A DNA stretch of 64,000 bases from Dyadobacter crusticola DSM 16708. Its GTDB lineage: Bacteria; Bacteroidota; Bacteroidia; Cytophagales; Spirosomataceae. The notes under the pieces are model-generated. The model ran no database searches. It was not told where the DNA came from and was given only the letters and a program-made list of their open reading frames with translations. The stretch's first letter is position 1. Each line of letters opens with the position of its first letter. This document shows, in pieces, positions 51,105-59,946 of the stretch. The translations under genes were made by a program, and so were the position numbers. The stretch is from positions 310,001 to 374,000 of the forward strand of contig NZ_JNJB01000008.1 of assembly GCF_000701505.1 (NCBI RefSeq). The letters are read 5' to 3'.

Positions 51105-52628
51105 TTATTTGCCGTAAAGCTTCTTAGCGGCCGGCTCATATTTATCACCTGCCGACCATTGCGGAGCGACTTTCCTATCTGCAATTAACCTGGTCGTATA
51201 AGTATAAGCCTGGCTGAATTTCAGAAGGTAGTTAAAGTCGATCGTCTCGGGATTGTCTGAAACCTGGTGATAGTTTTTCATGATATCTCCATTGAACTCC
51301 TTGAAGCCGGGCGTGAAAGTCGGTGCGGGAATTCCTTCTTTGGCAAAATTTACATTATCCGATCTGTCGAAAAGCCCCTGCTCCGGTGATGGGTCTGCGA
51401 AAACGTCCAAGCCGAATGCTTTGCTGGCTGTTTCGATTTCAGTGCGAGCGCCTGTTCGGTCCAGGCCCATTACGGCTACAATCGTGGTATCGTTGTAACC
51501 TGCCCCATCAGAGTTAAGGTTAAAAATGCACTTGTTCAAAGGTAATAACGGATGTGAAGCATAATATTTGCTTCCCAGCAAGCCCACTTCTTCTCCTGTC
51601 AATGCAACAATCAATACCGAACGTTTTGGCGGATTTTTAGATAGAGCCTCTGCGGCTGCCAGCAAAGCCACGGTCCCGAATGCATTATCTCTGGCTCCGT
51701 TGAAAATGCTGTCCTCAGGCGTATAAGTCTGTCCACCCTGCTTGCCGACACCCACGTGATCGTAATGCGCAGACAGCAATATATACTCTTCTTTCAGCTT
51801 CGGATCAGATCCGGGGATTAGCCCCACAACATTATAGCTGTTGACTACCTGCGTTTTCCGGCCGGGTGTTTTAAAGTCCACTTCCTTAGCAGCGCGTAAC
51901 GCGCGGGCAAATTTTGCTTCTTTGCCATTGACCCAGGCGTGTGGAATTGTTGAAGAAGTCCCTTCACCGCCTTCCGAAAGAGCCATTTTCTCTCCACCAA
52001 AATACTTCGTTACCACATTCCAGGGAATGGGCGCATTGAACAGCTCAATCACGCCGACGGCACCTTTTTCGGCAGCAAGCTTTCTTTTTTCATTGGAAGT
52101 TGCAAAGATTTCTCCCGGCGTTTGCGTCTCGGGAGTGCCGCTTTCAACGAGCACGATCTTGCCTTTTACATCAAGACCTTTATAATCGTCCCAGCTTTTA
52201 GCTGCATTTTCAAGACCAAAGCTGGCATAAACAACCGGCGCTTTGAGATTTGTTTCTCCTCCATTCATCAGGATCCAATCCGTTCCGGCCTTCATCATTT
52301 CTGCATCAGCGGTAATTTCCCCGGCAGTAGAAGCGCCCATTTTCTCGAAAGGAACACTTTGAAAATACGTGTTATTGTTGGCCCCTGTACCGGCAACAGC
52401 ACTAAGGCCCAGCTTCCGGAACTGCTCGGCAATGTAACGTGCCGCAACCAGGTTCCCCATCTCGCCAGTCCGCCGGCCCATTAATTCATCTGCCGCCAAA
52501 AACCGCATATGCGATTCCAGTTCGGATTTCTTCGTCTGGAATTCGGGTAAGGCTGGTGATTTTTTTTGAGCGAAGGAAGGCTGAATGTGTAAGCTTAAAG
52601 CAAGTGCCAGCAAGGATAATTTTCTCAT
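51105..52628 (-). CDS. M28 family metallopeptidase
   Basis: A 507-residue exported zinc aminopeptidase. I start it at ATG 52628 (MRKLSLLALALSLHIQPSFAQ), a clean signal peptide; the open frame upstream would overlap hemB. A protease-associated insert (about 130-260) is followed by the M28 core: LLSAHYDHVG (zinc His), NGARDNAFGTVALL (bridging Asp), VLIVALTGEEVGLLGS (catalytic Glu pair), FNLNSDGAG and YHQVSDNPETIDF (last His). Cleaves N-terminal residues in the periplasm or outside. Convergent with the S9 peptidase, which suggests a shared peptide-degrading role. Confidence 0.92.
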   Translation of the reverse strand: MRKLSLLALALSLHIQPSFAQKKSPALPEFQTKKSELESHMRFLAADELMGRRTGEMGNLVAARYIAEQFRKLGLSAVAGTGANNNTYFQSVPFEKMGASTAGEITADAEMMKAGTDWILMNGGETNLKAPVVYASFGLENAAKSWDDYKGLDVKGKIVLVESGTPETQTPGEIFATSNEKRKLAAEKGAVGVIELFNAPIPWNVVTKYFGGEKMALSEGGEGTSSTIPHAWVNGKEAKFARALRAAKEVDFKTPGRKTQVVNSYNVVGLIPGSDPKLKEEYILLSAHYDHVGVGKQGGQTYTPEDSIFNGARDNAFGTVALLAAAEALSKNPPKRSVLIVALTGEEVGLLGSKYYASHPLLPLNKCIFNLNSDGAGYNDTTIVAVMGLDRTGARTEIETASKAFGLDVFADPSPEQGLFDRSDNVNFAKEGIPAPTFTPGFKEFNGDIMKNYHQVSDNPETIDFNYLLKFSQAYTYTTRLIADRKVAPQWSAGDKYEPAAKKLYGK

Positions 52629-52702
52629 TTGCAAAGTCAGATAATGTTTTAAAATTGAATGTAAAAGAATCCTTCTAAATTCCGATAAAGTCCGAAGGAA
52701 TC

Positions 52703-53683
52703 TTACCCATTCAATATCACAGCTGCCTCCTTCGCGAAATAGGTGAGAATGCATTTGGCGCCGGCGCGGCGGATGCTTGTAAGTACTTCCATCATGGCGC
52801 GGTCACCGTCTATCCAGCCGTTTTGTGCAGCTGCCTTAATCATCGCATATTCACCCGAAACATTGTATGCAGCAATGGGTATATCAAAATTTTCGTCGAG
52901 TAAGCGGATAATGTCGAGGTAAGAAAGCGCGGGTTTGACCATCAGCATATCTGCTCCTTCTGCAAAATCAAGCTGTGCTTCCAGAAGCGCCTCACGCTTG
53001 TTGGCCGGGTTCATCTGATACGTTTTCTTGTCGCCAAACTTGGGAGCCGATTCAAGCGCGTCGCGGAATGGACCATAGAACGCACTCGCATACTTAGCTG
53101 AGTAAGACATTATACTCACATCTGAAAATCCGTGTGAATCGAGGTGCTGACGAATGTAACCTACCCGGCCGTCCATCATATCACTGGGGCCAAGGATATC
53201 CGCGCCTGCTTTCGCCTGGGCCAGCGACATATTTCCCAGGATTTCCAATGTAGCATCATTCAAAATCTTGCCATTCTCAACCAGTCCGTCGTGACCATCA
53301 GAACTGTAAGGATCCATTGCGACGTCGGTCATAATCACCAGCTCAGGGAAACGCTCCTTGATGGCGGTAATCGCTTTCAGATAAAAGGTATGCTCCCGGT
53401 AACTTTCAGAAGCTACTTTGTCTTTTTTGCTTTCGGGATAATTAGGAAAAAGGTCGATCGCACGGATTCCAAGATCAGTTACTTCCTTCAATTCTTCCAG
53501 TAAATTATCGAGTGAAAAACGATAAATGCCCGGCATCGACTTCACCTCAACCTTTTGGTTAGAGCCTTCCTGCACAAACATCGGATAAATAAAATCGGAA
53601 ACCTGAAGTGTTGTTTCCTGAACCAGTTCCCTGATTCCTGCGGATTTTCTATTGCGTCTCGGGCGACGGGATAATTGGATCAT
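52703..53683 (-). CDS. hemB: porphobilinogen synthase (5-aminolevulinate dehydratase)
   Basis: A 326-residue TIM-barrel enzyme joining two 5-aminolevulinate molecules in haem synthesis. Segments are IYPMFVQEGSNQKVEVKSMPG, IMTDVAMDPYSSDGHDGLV, the active-site loop with Lys in YQMNPANKREALLEA and MLMVKPALSYLDII. The TDVAMDPYSSDGHDG segment lacks the triple cysteine of zinc enzymes, pointing to the Mg-dependent type. A heptamer-like repeat lies just upstream of the start. No other hem gene is adjacent. Confidence 0.95.
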   Translation of the reverse strand: MIQLSRRPRRNRKSAGIRELVQETTLQVSDFIYPMFVQEGSNQKVEVKSMPGIYRFSLDNLLEELKEVTDLGIRAIDLFPNYPESKKDKVASESYREHTFYLKAITAIKERFPELVIMTDVAMDPYSSDGHDGLVENGKILNDATLEILGNMSLAQAKAGADILGPSDMMDGRVGYIRQHLDSHGFSDVSIMSYSAKYASAFYGPFRDALESAPKFGDKKTYQMNPANKREALLEAQLDFAEGADMLMVKPALSYLDIIRLLDENFDIPIAAYNVSGEYAMIKAAAQNGWIDGDRAMMEVLTSIRRAGAKCILTYFAKEAAVILNG

Positions 53684-53692
53684 AATGGGATT

Positions 53693-53722
53693 TGGGCGAT
53701 CAGCGGTAGGCTGTCGGCTTTT
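53693..53722. repeat. short heptamer array before hemB
   Basis: TGGGC-GATCAGC-GGTAGGC-TGTCGGC-TT: units of seven bases ending in GGC or AGC. Read on the minus strand it gives GCCGACA-GCCTACC-GCTGATC-GCCCA, the same pattern as the arrays around leuD. Only one orientation is present. It lies in the hemB leader. Confidence 0.45.
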
Positions 53723-53827
53723 TTATGCTGCTTAAATTTAATGCAAATAAAAAACCATTCAGCAACTGTTTCAGTTTCCCGGCCCCTCCTTTTTCCTCCC
53801 CTTCGTCCACCCTCCTTCCTCCCTCAC

Positions 53828-54514
53828 CTACCCTACCATCAACTTAAAACCCTCGCCGTGCAGGTTCATGATCTGAATGGAGGGGTCTTCCCGGAGGTAT
53901 TTGCGCAGCTTTGTAATATAAACATCCATGCTCCGCGCATTGAAATAGGAATCGTCGCCCCAAATGGTTTTTAATGCATAGCTGCGGCTGATCGGCTGAT
54001 TAAGGTTTTGACAAAAAAGGCGTAGCAGCTCGGATTCTTTACTGGTGAGCCTGGCTGATTTGTCGTTTGCAGAAAGCTGCTGGTGATCGTAGTCAAACTG
54101 ATACTGCCCGATCTGATACACTTTAAGCTCCTCCTTAGCGTCGGGCTGCTTTTTGTACCTGCGTAAAATCGCTTCTATCCTGAGTAACAATTCTTCCCGG
54201 TCAAAAGGCTTTGTAACATAATCGTCGGCCCCAACCCTGAAACCCTGCATGGTATCCTCCTTCATCGATTTGGCAGTCAGGAAAATGATAGGCACATCGC
54301 GCCCGCTCATCCTAACTTCTTTTGCCAGCGAGAAACCATCTTTTTTCGGCATCATCACATCGAAAATGCATAGATCGTACTCTTTATCGACAAAAGACTG
54401 CCATCCTTTCTGTCCATCAGTAGCAAGATCAGTAGGATAGCCTTTATCGATCAGATATTCCTGAAGCAGCGAACCCAGATTTGCATCGTCCTCAACTAGT
54501 AGCAGGTTGGGCAT
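53828..54514 (-). CDS. OmpR/PhoB-type response regulator
   Basis: A 228-residue two-component regulator. Receiver domain with acidic pocket LVEDD, phosphoacceptor Asp52 in CIFDVMMPKKDG, Thr in FLTAKS and Lys in YVTKPFDREEL; C-terminal winged helix (ARLTSKESELLRLFCQNLNQ ... DVYITKLRKYLREDPSI). No sensor kinase gene is adjacent, so it is an orphan locally. Similar orphan-position regulators (RprY-like) occur in Bacteroidota; that match is only a suggestion. Divergent from the hydrolase gene. Confidence 0.9.
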   Translation of the reverse strand: MPNLLLVEDDANLGSLLQEYLIDKGYPTDLATDGQKGWQSFVDKEYDLCIFDVMMPKKDGFSLAKEVRMSGRDVPIIFLTAKSMKEDTMQGFRVGADDYVTKPFDREELLLRIEAILRRYKKQPDAKEELKVYQIGQYQFDYDHQQLSANDKSARLTSKESELLRLFCQNLNQPISRSYALKTIWGDDSYFNARSMDVYITKLRKYLREDPSIQIMNLHGEGFKLMVG

Positions 54515-54575
54515 AGAAAGGATATTAGATTATGTTTGCAAGATAGTATTGATAAACCTTCTTAACTTATAAAAA

Positions 54576-55616
54576 ATGTTAAAACTTCTGGTTTGGCTCG
54601 TAGCCATATTTGTTCTCCTGGGTATTGTTTATTACGCCGGGCCAAGGGTGCCGGAAGCACATCTGACACCCGTGTTACCCACGATTACTACTGACCTTTC
54701 AAAGCTTGAACAGGAAATGAACCAGTCTGAAAAGGCGGTTCCTCACATCAAAAAAGATAACGAAGCCCGCATTATCTGGGCCGATAGCAGCAAAAAGGCG
54801 AAGACACCTTACAGCATAGTGTATATCCACGGATTCGGTGCCAGCTGGGCAGAAGGCGATCCTGTACATAGAGAACTGGCAAAAAGGTATGGCGCCAATC
54901 TGTACCTGGCGCGCATGCACGACGCCGGGATTGATGATCCTGATGCATTCGATGATCTTACTCCAAACAACTTTATATCGGGAGCAAAACGCGCACTCGC
55001 GATCGGTAAAGCACTAGGTGACAGTGTTATCGTGATCGGAACTTCGGCGGGCGGCTTATTGTCGGTGTACCTCGCCTCCACACACCCCGAAATCAAAGGA
55101 CTGGTACTTTATTCACCGTGCATGGAAGTGGCCAATTCAAGCCTCAAACTCATTACGGGTCCATGGGGCAAGCAGATTCTTCATCAGGTAATAGGCGAAC
55201 ACAATCAAGTTAAGGATTCCATTCCCGAGCGGGCGCAGTTCTGGCTACAAGGCTACCATACAAACGGACTGATCACTTTGCAGCAAATGATGGATGTGAT
55301 TGCCAGACGCGAGGTTTATGAGCGCATCAAAATGCCTGTTTTTGTTGGGTATTATTATAAAAACGAAAAAGAACAGGACCCGGTTGTCTCTGTCAAAGCA
55401 ATTCAGGAGATGGTACCATTGCTGGGTACGCCGGAAACACTGAAAGTTGAAAAGGCCTTTCCGGAAAGCGGCGACCATGTAATTGCATCGCGGCTGCGCT
55501 CGAAAGATGTGAAAGGGGTGTATGAAGCAACCGACAGGTTTTTTCAGGAAAAGCTGCATTTAAAACCAGTAGAATCGGCAGTAACCCAGCCTCATACTGT
55601 TAGTTGGGCTGACTAA
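54576..55616 (+). CDS. alpha/beta hydrolase with N-terminal membrane anchor
   Basis: A 346-residue protein. One N-terminal helix (LLVWLVAIFVLLGIVYYAG) anchors it; the hydrolase fold begins at YSIVYIHGFGASWAEGDPVH. The nucleophile Ser lies in VIGTSAGGLLSVYLAS (GxSxG); the late Asp (EQDPVVSV) and His (ESGDHVIAS) complete the triad. Substrate unknown; carboxylesterase or lysophospholipase-like activity is plausible. Divergent from the response regulator, 61 bases apart, so they may share control. Confidence 0.82.
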   Translation: MLKLLVWLVAIFVLLGIVYYAGPRVPEAHLTPVLPTITTDLSKLEQEMNQSEKAVPHIKKDNEARIIWADSSKKAKTPYSIVYIHGFGASWAEGDPVHRELAKRYGANLYLARMHDAGIDDPDAFDDLTPNNFISGAKRALAIGKALGDSVIVIGTSAGGLLSVYLASTHPEIKGLVLYSPCMEVANSSLKLITGPWGKQILHQVIGEHNQVKDSIPERAQFWLQGYHTNGLITLQQMMDVIARREVYERIKMPVFVGYYYKNEKEQDPVVSVKAIQEMVPLLGTPETLKVEKAFPESGDHVIASRLRSKDVKGVYEATDRFFQEKLHLKPVESAVTQPHTVSWAD

Positions 55617-55695
55617 ATCTGGCATAACCAATCAAAAATGCTTTACTTTGCCGCCTTAAACGGACTTATCCTAATTAATCAATAGAGAGGAAAAT

Positions 55696-56517
55696 ATGGC
55701 TTACGGTTTATTAAAAGGAAAAAGAGGAATTATTTCAGGTGCATTGGACGAAAACTCGATCGCCTGGAAAGTAGCCTTGAAAGCAAAAGAAGAAGGTGCC
55801 ACGTTTACATTGACCAATGCGCCGATCGCGATGCGTATGGGGGCGATCAATGATCTGGCCAAACAATGTGAAGCCGAAATCATTCCTGCCGACGCTACTT
55901 CTATTGAGGATATAGAAAATCTGTTTAGCAAGTCAACTGAAATCCTGGGAGGTAAAATAGACTTTGTGCTGCATTCAATCGGAATGTCTTTAAATGTAAG
56001 AAAAGGCAAAGAATATGGCGACTTGAACTATGAGTGGTTTCAAAAAGGACTTGACATCTCTGCACTTTCACTGCATAAGTTTATGCAGGTTGCCGAGAAA
56101 CAGGACGCACTGAATGAATGGGGCTCGGTTGTCGCATTGTCTTACATTGCCGCTCAAAGAACCTACTCATTTTATAATGATATGGCCGAAGCAAAAGCAT
56201 TGCTGGAAAGCATTGCCCGCAGCTACGGATACCGTTACGGCAAAGCGAAGAATGTTCGCGTAAATACCATTTCACAGTCACCTACCAAGACAAAAGCTGG
56301 TTCAGGAATCGCCGGTTTTGATGCATTTTATGATTTTGCAGATAAAATGAGCCCGCTGGGTAATGCGTCAGCAGATGATTGCGCCAACTACGCCATTACC
56401 CTGTTCTCTGATCTCACCCGTTTTGTTACCATGCAGAACCTCTACCACGATGGCGGTTACTCATCGACAGGTATCTCAGAGGAATTGGTCGAACTGATCC
56501 AGGAGCAGCACAAATAA
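55696..56517 (+). CDS. fabI: enoyl-ACP reductase FabI
   Basis: A 273-residue short-chain dehydrogenase finishing each round of type II fatty acid synthesis. Motifs are GLLKGKRGIISGALDENSIAW (FabI form of the cofactor loop), VLHSIGMSLN and the catalytic YNDMAEAKALLES (Tyr-x6-Lys). The C-terminal TRFVTMQNLYHDGGYSSTG is FabI-like. NADH- or NADPH-dependent; target of triclosan in homologues. Single gene followed by a strong terminator. Confidence 0.95.
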   Translation: MAYGLLKGKRGIISGALDENSIAWKVALKAKEEGATFTLTNAPIAMRMGAINDLAKQCEAEIIPADATSIEDIENLFSKSTEILGGKIDFVLHSIGMSLNVRKGKEYGDLNYEWFQKGLDISALSLHKFMQVAEKQDALNEWGSVVALSYIAAQRTYSFYNDMAEAKALLESIARSYGYRYGKAKNVRVNTISQSPTKTKAGSGIAGFDAFYDFADKMSPLGNASADDCANYAITLFSDLTRFVTMQNLYHDGGYSSTGISEELVELIQEQHK

Positions 56518-56545
56518 GCCGCTGATCACATAGCATATCATAGGT

Positions 56546-56579
56546 AAAACCCTTCAAGGCACACGTTTTGAAGGGTTTT
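56546..56579 (+). terminator. fabI terminator
   Basis: AAAACCCTTCAA (56546-56557) pairs with TTGAAGGGTTTT (56568-56579), 12 bp, and is followed by a T-rich tract (CTGTTTTT). Confidence 0.8.
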
Positions 56580-56621
56580 CTGTTTTTACTTAAAATATTT
56601 CCACCACTCACCCGTTTGGCG

Positions 56622-56652
56622 TTGTGTGCTATTTATGAACAGATTAGTTTTA
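56622..56652 (+). promoter_or_regulatory. possible promoter of the VWA-like lipoprotein gene
   Basis: TTG at 56622-56624 and TAGTTTTA at 56645-56652 are 20 bases apart, near the -33/-7 consensus (last base of the -7 differs). The gene starts at 56672. Confidence 0.35.
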
Positions 56653-56671
56653 GCCAAATAAAATTGACCCT

Positions 56672-57499
56672 ATGAAACCTCGGATAAATCAGCCCTTTGC
56701 AGATCGTATTTTAAATGAAAAACAGGCGCGGCTATTTGCTGCTCTTTTGCTTTTATCAGTATCCTTCTCATTTCTTTCCTGTGGCGGCGAGAAGGAGGAA
56801 GCGAAGGCGGCTCCGGACACACCTATCTATACCCTGGTTTTTTTGGATAAAACGCAGAGCGTGCATGTTGACAGGAACTATGTGAATGATAAATACCGTC
56901 AGGCATTAACAGATATAGTGGAAACGAACATGAGGAACAAAGGAGATAAGCTGGAAGTGTATTTTATTCATGAAAATACATCAAAAGCACGGGCCCTTTC
57001 CCTGACGGTCAGAAGCGAAAAGGATGAAACCGAGGGCGCCAATGCAACTGACCGAGAAGGTATTGAAACCGCATTCCAGCTCGCACTTCAAAAAGAAAAA
57101 GGCATTTATTTGCGGCAGCTATTGACTAAGCTAAATCAGCAGAACACAGGCGCTTCCAACTTGCAGACGGACATTTGGGCGAGCTTGCCGGTAATTGCAA
57201 AAGCGGGTGAAAGTGGCTCGGAGGTGAAAGTTTATTATTTCAGTGATATGGTGGAAAGTGTAAAAGGTGCGGATAGAAGAGATTTTCACATTAAACCTCC
57301 GAAAAGCGACTCAGAAGCCGAAGCCGATGCAAAAGCAGATAGCAAAAAACTGGATCAATACGCGATAGGCTCGCCTCAGGTAACCATTGTCTCGCCTTTC
57401 GAACCAACTGCTTCCACCAAAGAAAACAACCCGCACGTAACGCATTACTGGCAGACGCTGTTTCAGGAGCTGGGCGGGGTGAGTGTAGAGGAACTTTGA
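56672..57499 (+). CDS. VWA-like lipoprotein of unknown function
   Basis: A 275-residue lipoprotein: lipobox SFSFLSC (Cys37) followed by GGEKEE, an acidic signal compatible with surface export. The mature part begins YTLVFLDKTQSVHVDRNYVNDKYRQAL, with a D-x-S-x-S-like (DKTQS) start and later VKVYYFSDMVES, resembling a von Willebrand A fold that is poor at the metal site. It lacks a clear partner. It is convergent with the Uma2 gene, three bases apart. I do not recognise a named family. Confidence 0.65.
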   Translation: MKPRINQPFADRILNEKQARLFAALLLLSVSFSFLSCGGEKEEAKAAPDTPIYTLVFLDKTQSVHVDRNYVNDKYRQALTDIVETNMRNKGDKLEVYFIHENTSKARALSLTVRSEKDETEGANATDREGIETAFQLALQKEKGIYLRQLLTKLNQQNTGASNLQTDIWASLPVIAKAGESGSEVKVYYFSDMVESVKGADRRDFHIKPPKSDSEAEADAKADSKKLDQYAIGSPQVTIVSPFEPTASTKENNPHVTHYWQTLFQELGGVSVEEL

Positions 57500-57502
57500 G
57501 TA

Positions 57503-58150
57503 TTATAGATTTTTAATAGCTTTCAAATTCTCGGTATCGTCGAAAATAGCTCGAACGGGAATTTGAAAGCCTTTGATCGCAAAGCTATGTACTAACCCTG
57601 TTCCACTGTTAAGTACCTCCGCGTACTTATTTCCGACCAGGTGATATTGTTTTAGGAATTCAAGTTCTGGGTCAACAATCCAGTATTCTTCGATTCCGTG
57701 CGCCTGATAATCATCATATTTGACCCCTCGGTCGCGAGACTGTGTTGAAGGTGATAAAATTTCCACGACAAAGTCGGGAGCCGGGAAAAGCGTTTGCTTA
57801 TCTGTTGTACGCTCGGCTTTTTCCTTTCGAAAGAAACAAATATCAGGCTCATAATCATTACGAGTTAGCGTAATCATACACTTTTCTCCGCCTACCAGAC
57901 CAAGGTCTCTTTCCATCACATATATGTCTATCAGATGCGCAAGACGGAACAGTATTCGCCCATGTCGCTTTTGAGCGGGGGAATGCACGATAATTTCCCC
58001 GTTGATGAATTCGACTTTTTGCTCGTCTGTAATGTCATTGTAGAATTGCAACCGTCGCTCCCGCTCTTCGTCGAGTGCTTTTCCTACCGCATCAAGAATC
58101 AAATATGCATCCGGCACATTCATGATTTCGGAAAAAATACGATTGCTCAT
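57503..58150 (-). CDS. Uma2 family (DUF820) restriction-like nuclease fold protein
   Basis: A 215-residue protein starting at ATG 58150 (MSNRIFSEIMN); an upstream start would add 12 residues. The PD-(D/E)xK-like core is seen in EFINGEIIVHSPAQKRHGRI, YEPDICFF, PDFVVEILSPSTQSRDRGVKYDDYQAHGIEEYWIVDPE, with the E-L/I-SPST and K-x2-Y signature. Uma2 proteins are common, often in multiple copies, in cyanobacteria and Bacteroidota; their biological role is unproven. No partner gene nearby. Confidence 0.82.
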   Translation of the reverse strand: MSNRIFSEIMNVPDAYLILDAVGKALDEERERRLQFYNDITDEQKVEFINGEIIVHSPAQKRHGRILFRLAHLIDIYVMERDLGLVGGEKCMITLTRNDYEPDICFFRKEKAERTTDKQTLFPAPDFVVEILSPSTQSRDRGVKYDDYQAHGIEEYWIVDPELEFLKQYHLVGNKYAEVLNSGTGLVHSFAIKGFQIPVRAIFDDTENLKAIKNL

Positions 58151-58220
58151 CTTTTTTGTCAGAAGTTGTATTTCCAAATTTAACAAAGTTTAAGGTGAAA
58201 AAATAAAGCTGTTAGCACTG

Positions 58221-59762
58221 TCACCCAGCCCAGTTCTCCCGGTCCAGGCTCCTATACTGGATCGCCTCGGCGAGGTGCTCTACTTTGATGTCTTCGCTTC
58301 CGGCGAGATCGGCGATGGTGCGGGAGACTTTCAGAATGCGGTCGTAAGCTCTTGCGGAAAGTCCCAGTCTTTCCATTGCTTTGCGCAACAGCGCCTTTCC
58401 GGCGTCTTCAATCACGCAGATATCTTTCACCATTTCGGGCGTCATCATCGCATTTGAATAAATTTCCTTTTTATCCTTAAAACGTTCCGTTTGCATGAGC
58501 CGCGCGCGGATAACACGCTCGCGGATCTCCGCGCTGCTCTCCGACTTCCGGGTTGATGATATCTGATCAAACGACACAGGCGTGACTTCCACGTGCAAGT
58601 CGATACGATCAAGCAACGGACCGCTGATCTTGTTAAGATACTTTTGAACAACTCCCGGCCCGCAAACACACTCCCGGTCGGGATGATTGTAGTAGCCGCA
58701 CGGACAAGGGTTCATACTCGCAATGAGCATAAAGTTAGCCGGGTACTCCACTGCCATTTTTGCCCGGGAAATACATACTTTGCGTTCTTCAAGCGGCTGC
58801 CGCATTACTTCCAGTACTGTCCGCTTGAACTCGGGCAGCTCGTCCAGAAACAGCACGCCATTATGTGCCAGTGATATTTCCCCCGGCTGCGGGTAACTTC
58901 CGCCGCCCACCAGCGCCACGTCGCTGATAGAATGGTGCGGCGCGCGGAAAGGCCGGCGCGACACGAGGGTAGCCCGCTGCCCCAACTTGCCTGCTACTGA
59001 GTGGATTTTGGTAGTTTCCAATGCTTCCGGCAGACTGAGCGGTGGCAAAATACTCGGTATTCGCTTCGCCAGCATTGTTTTGCCTGCTCCCGGCGGACCT
59101 ATCATAATTGCATTGTGCCCGCCTGCGGCTGTGATTTCCAATGCACGCTTAATATTCTCCTGACCCTGTACATGCTCAAAATCAGCATCATACTCGTTCT
59201 GGCTGGCAAAGAACAGATCGCGCGTATCTACTTTCACCGGCTGGATATCCAGCTTTCCTTCAAAGAATGCAATCGCATCAGGCAGGTTTTCGACTGGTAT
59301 CACGTCAATATTATTGACGATAGCTGCTTCGTATGCATTTTCAGCCGGCAGCATTACGCCTTTAAAACCTTGTTTTCGGGCTTCAATGGCGATCGGCAAC
59401 ACACCTTTTATCGGCCGCAGAACGCCGTCCAGGGAAAGCTCTCCCAGGATAATGTAATCTTCCAGGCTGCGTTCACAGGTCAGCTGCTCGGAGGTCAAAA
59501 GTGTGCAAAGCGCAATCGGCAGGTCGTAAGCTGAACCTTCTTTACGGATATCCGCAGGAGCAAGGTTAACCACCAGCTTTTGCCTCGGCATTTTGTAGCC
59601 GAAGTATTTAAGAGATGCTTCCACGCGCTGCTGACTCTCCTTCACCGCACTGTCGGCGAGCCCAACCATGAAGAAACCGAGCCCCTGACCTACATTCACT
59701 TCAATGGTGATGATGGTAGCATCTACGCCAAATACGGCGCTTCCGTAAGTCTTAGCTAACAT
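58221..59762 (-). CDS. comM: YifB/ComM family Mg-chelatase-like AAA+ ATPase
   Basis: A 513-residue protein; I start it at ATG 59762 (MLAKTYGSAVFGVDA), since the frame upstream is unlike the family. The N-terminal Lon-protease-like domain (about 20-140) is followed by the AAA+ module: Walker A GPPGAGKTMLAKRI, Walker B GVLFLDELPEF, then LIASMNPCPCGYYNHPDRECVC and the C-terminal ARAYDRILKVSRTIADL. ComM is a hexameric branch-migration helicase that extends integration of transforming DNA. Predicted cytoplasmic. Upstream 184 bases hold no identifiable gene. Confidence 0.9.
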   Translation of the reverse strand: MLAKTYGSAVFGVDATIITIEVNVGQGLGFFMVGLADSAVKESQQRVEASLKYFGYKMPRQKLVVNLAPADIRKEGSAYDLPIALCTLLTSEQLTCERSLEDYIILGELSLDGVLRPIKGVLPIAIEARKQGFKGVMLPAENAYEAAIVNNIDVIPVENLPDAIAFFEGKLDIQPVKVDTRDLFFASQNEYDADFEHVQGQENIKRALEITAAGGHNAIMIGPPGAGKTMLAKRIPSILPPLSLPEALETTKIHSVAGKLGQRATLVSRRPFRAPHHSISDVALVGGGSYPQPGEISLAHNGVLFLDELPEFKRTVLEVMRQPLEERKVCISRAKMAVEYPANFMLIASMNPCPCGYYNHPDRECVCGPGVVQKYLNKISGPLLDRIDLHVEVTPVSFDQISSTRKSESSAEIRERVIRARLMQTERFKDKKEIYSNAMMTPEMVKDICVIEDAGKALLRKAMERLGLSARAYDRILKVSRTIADLAGSEDIKVEHLAEAIQYRSLDRENWAG

Positions 59763-59946
59763 GTGTGTGTAATTTGAGTAAATACAAAGAAAAGTCCCGG
59801 CAAGAATTGCCAGTATACTACAAACCAAGTCATATTTTTAGATCCGGCAACAAGGTGCCACTGCAACCGGTTACTACCGGCTGAGATCAATGTACAAATG
59901 GCGGGAATAAGTTAACATTAGGAGCAAGTACCGTCTCCTTCACTTC

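Noticed and set aside
52629..52754. Upstream extension of the M28 peptidase
   Set aside because: It would overlap hemB by 52 bases and place the signal peptide internally.
59001..59534. Antisense open frame opposite comM
   Set aside because: Cys/Phe-rich shadow translation with no domain.
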